Origin: Geodermatophilaceae bacterium
Lineage (GTDB): Bacteria; Actinomycetota; Actinomycetes; Mycobacteriales; Geodermatophilaceae
NCBI GenBank assembly: GCA_013812385.1
Contig: JACCTM010000079.1
Span: forward strand, 1-6,320
DNA: 6,320 nucleotides
Direction of reading: 5' to 3'
The notes under the pieces were generated by a model that was not told the origin of the DNA, made no database searches, and saw nothing but the letters and a program-made list of their open reading frames with translations. Each line of letters opens with the position of its first letter. Within the stretch, counting starts at the first letter, position 1. A program made the translations under genes and the position numbers. Positions 5,712 to 6,320 of this stretch are shown here, in pieces.

Positions 5712-6097
5712 TCATCGACACCTCCGCCCTGGTCGCGGTCATGCGCGGGGAGTCGGGCTGCGACGAGCTAATGCGCACGTTGGCCGAGTCCAGGACGACG
5801 AGGATCTCGGGAGGCACTTTGTTGGAAACCGGCATCGTCATCGATCGTCTGGGCGACCCGGTGCTCAGCCGGAGGCTCGACGACCTTCTGGAGGCCCTTG
5901 ACGTCGCTGTCGAGCCAGTCACGCCGGAACAGGTACGGGTGGGACGGCAGGCGTATCGCGACTTCGGCAAGGGGTCGGGGCATCCTGCCGCACTCAATTT
6001 CGGCGACTGCTTCGCCTACGCGCTGGCGCGCACGGCCGGTGCGCCGCTGCTCTTCGTCGGCAACGACTTCGGCCACACCGATGTGAGCCGCGCCTAG
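5708..6097 (+). CDS. vapC: VapC-type PIN-domain ribonuclease toxin
   Basis: With a TTG start the product is 129 residues, normal for VapC, and begins MIIDTSALVAV. The four acidic residues of the PIN nuclease site are all present: Asp4, Glu40 (GTLLETGIV), Asp100 (LNFGDCFAYALA) and Asp120 (FVGNDFGHTDV). VapC toxins are Mg/Mn-dependent RNases that cut tRNA, rRNA or mRNA when the antitoxin is degraded; the target here is unknown. The GKGSGHPAALNFGDCFAYALA block is typical of the actinobacterial and proteobacterial group paired with Rv0623-like antitoxins. The TTG at 5708 overlaps the vapB TGA; the only upstream ATG (5642) lies well inside vapB and would add 22 Arg-rich residues before the first catalytic Asp. 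The gene ends 23 nt before the terminator shared with the convergent groEL. All catalytic residues are intact, so I expect an active toxin. Confidence 0.93.
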   Translation: MIIDTSALVAVMRGESGCDELMRTLAESRTTRISGGTLLETGIVIDRLGDPVLSRRLDDLLEALDVAVEPVTPEQVRVGRQAYRDFGKGSGHPAALNFGDCFAYALARTAGAPLLFVGNDFGHTDVSRA

Positions 6098-6120
6098 CCG
6101 GTGGCCCTGGCGCACGACAA

Positions 6121-6152
6121 AGGGCGGTCCCGTCTGCTGACGGGACCGCCCT
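6121..6152 (-). terminator. groEL transcription terminator (possibly bidirectional)
   Basis: AGGGCGGTCCCGTC pairs perfectly with GACGGGACCGCCCT around a TGCT loop, giving a 14-bp GC-rich stem. On the minus strand it is followed by TTTGTC, a short T-rich run, and lies 45 nt after the groEL stop. On the plus strand it follows vapC by 23 nt but has no T tract, so it may stop vapBC transcription less well. GC-rich hairpins with weak T tracts are usual in actinobacteria. Confidence 0.85.
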
Positions 6153-6197
6153 GTGCGTCGTTCGCTGTGGTGCGGGTCGTACGAGCTTGCACTGGAC

Positions 6198-6320
6198 TTA
6201 GAAGTCCATGCCGCCCATGCCGCCGTCGCCACCGGGCATGGCCGGAGCGTTCTTCTCCGGCTTGTCCGCGATGACGGCTTCGGTGGTGAGGAACAGTGCG
6301 GCGATCGAGGCGGCGTTCTG
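6198..6320 (-). CDS. groEL: 60-kDa chaperonin GroEL, C-terminal end (partial)
   Basis: The last 40 codons of groEL read QNAASIAALFLTTEAVIADK, then PEKNAPAMPGGDGGMGGMDF and stop. The first part is the strongly conserved end of the equatorial domain and the second is the flexible Gly/Met tail that projects into the ring cavity. Many actinobacteria have two or more GroEL genes; the Gly/Met tail, rather than a His-rich one, marks this as the housekeeping GroEL2-type copy. The gene continues beyond the right edge. It faces vapC across a strong hairpin. GroEL folds proteins in the cytosol with GroES and ATP; its promoter and any CIRCE/HrcA site are outside the window. Confidence 0.97.
   Translation of the reverse strand, partial: QNAASIAALFLTTEAVIADKPEKNAPAMPGGDGGMGGMDF

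Overview
The window reads as chromosomal DNA of a high-GC actinobacterium. The GC content is very high, GTG and TTG starts are common, and one gene looks leaderless. Several families present are typical of Actinobacteria: a DUF4031 protein, an HD phosphohydrolase of the COG4339 type, a VapBC pair with an Rv0623-like antitoxin, and a GroEL ending in a Gly/Met-rich GGMGGMDF tail. The genus cannot be named from this sequence.

Layout. Positions 1-94 may hold the last 30 codons of an unrecognised + strand gene. Positions 218-720 are a decayed fragment of a beta-propeller (PD40/TolB-like) gene made of 174-nt repeats; it carries a one-base frameshift and internal in-frame deletions. Its stop codon overlaps, tail to tail, the stop of a minus-strand YbaK/EbsC-like gene (717-1295). 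That gene is coupled by an ATGA overlap to an upstream M20 metallopeptidase/deacylase (1292-2470). A second, divergent M20 deacylase (2554-3828, +) starts about 80 nt away and is followed after 5 nt by an HD-domain phosphohydrolase (3834-4565, +). The HD gene runs 134 nt into the 3' end of a convergent DUF4031 gene (4432-4761, -). Divergent from DUF4031 is a GtrA-like four-helix membrane protein (4858-5382, +). Next comes a vapBC toxin-antitoxin operon (5451-6097, +) with a palindromic operator and a -10 box placed for leaderless translation. The window closes with the 3' end of groEL on the minus strand (6198 to the edge), with a strong hairpin terminator between it and vapC.

How the genes relate. 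Two divergent two-gene units are built around M20 hydrolases: M20 plus YbaK-like leftward, and M20 plus HD rightward. Both M20 proteins keep every metal ligand and the catalytic glutamate, so both are probably active, but their substrates cannot be read from sequence. The YbaK-like protein appears to have Asn where the catalytic Lys of bacterial prolyl-tRNA deacylases would be. VapBC is a self-contained regulatory module next to the housekeeping chaperonin gene. I see no CRISPR array, insertion sequence, tRNA or rRNA, and no convincing evidence of a wholly new system. The most unusual items are the repeat-protein remnant, the antisense HD/DUF4031 overlap, the paired M20 genes and the active-site change in the YbaK-like protein.
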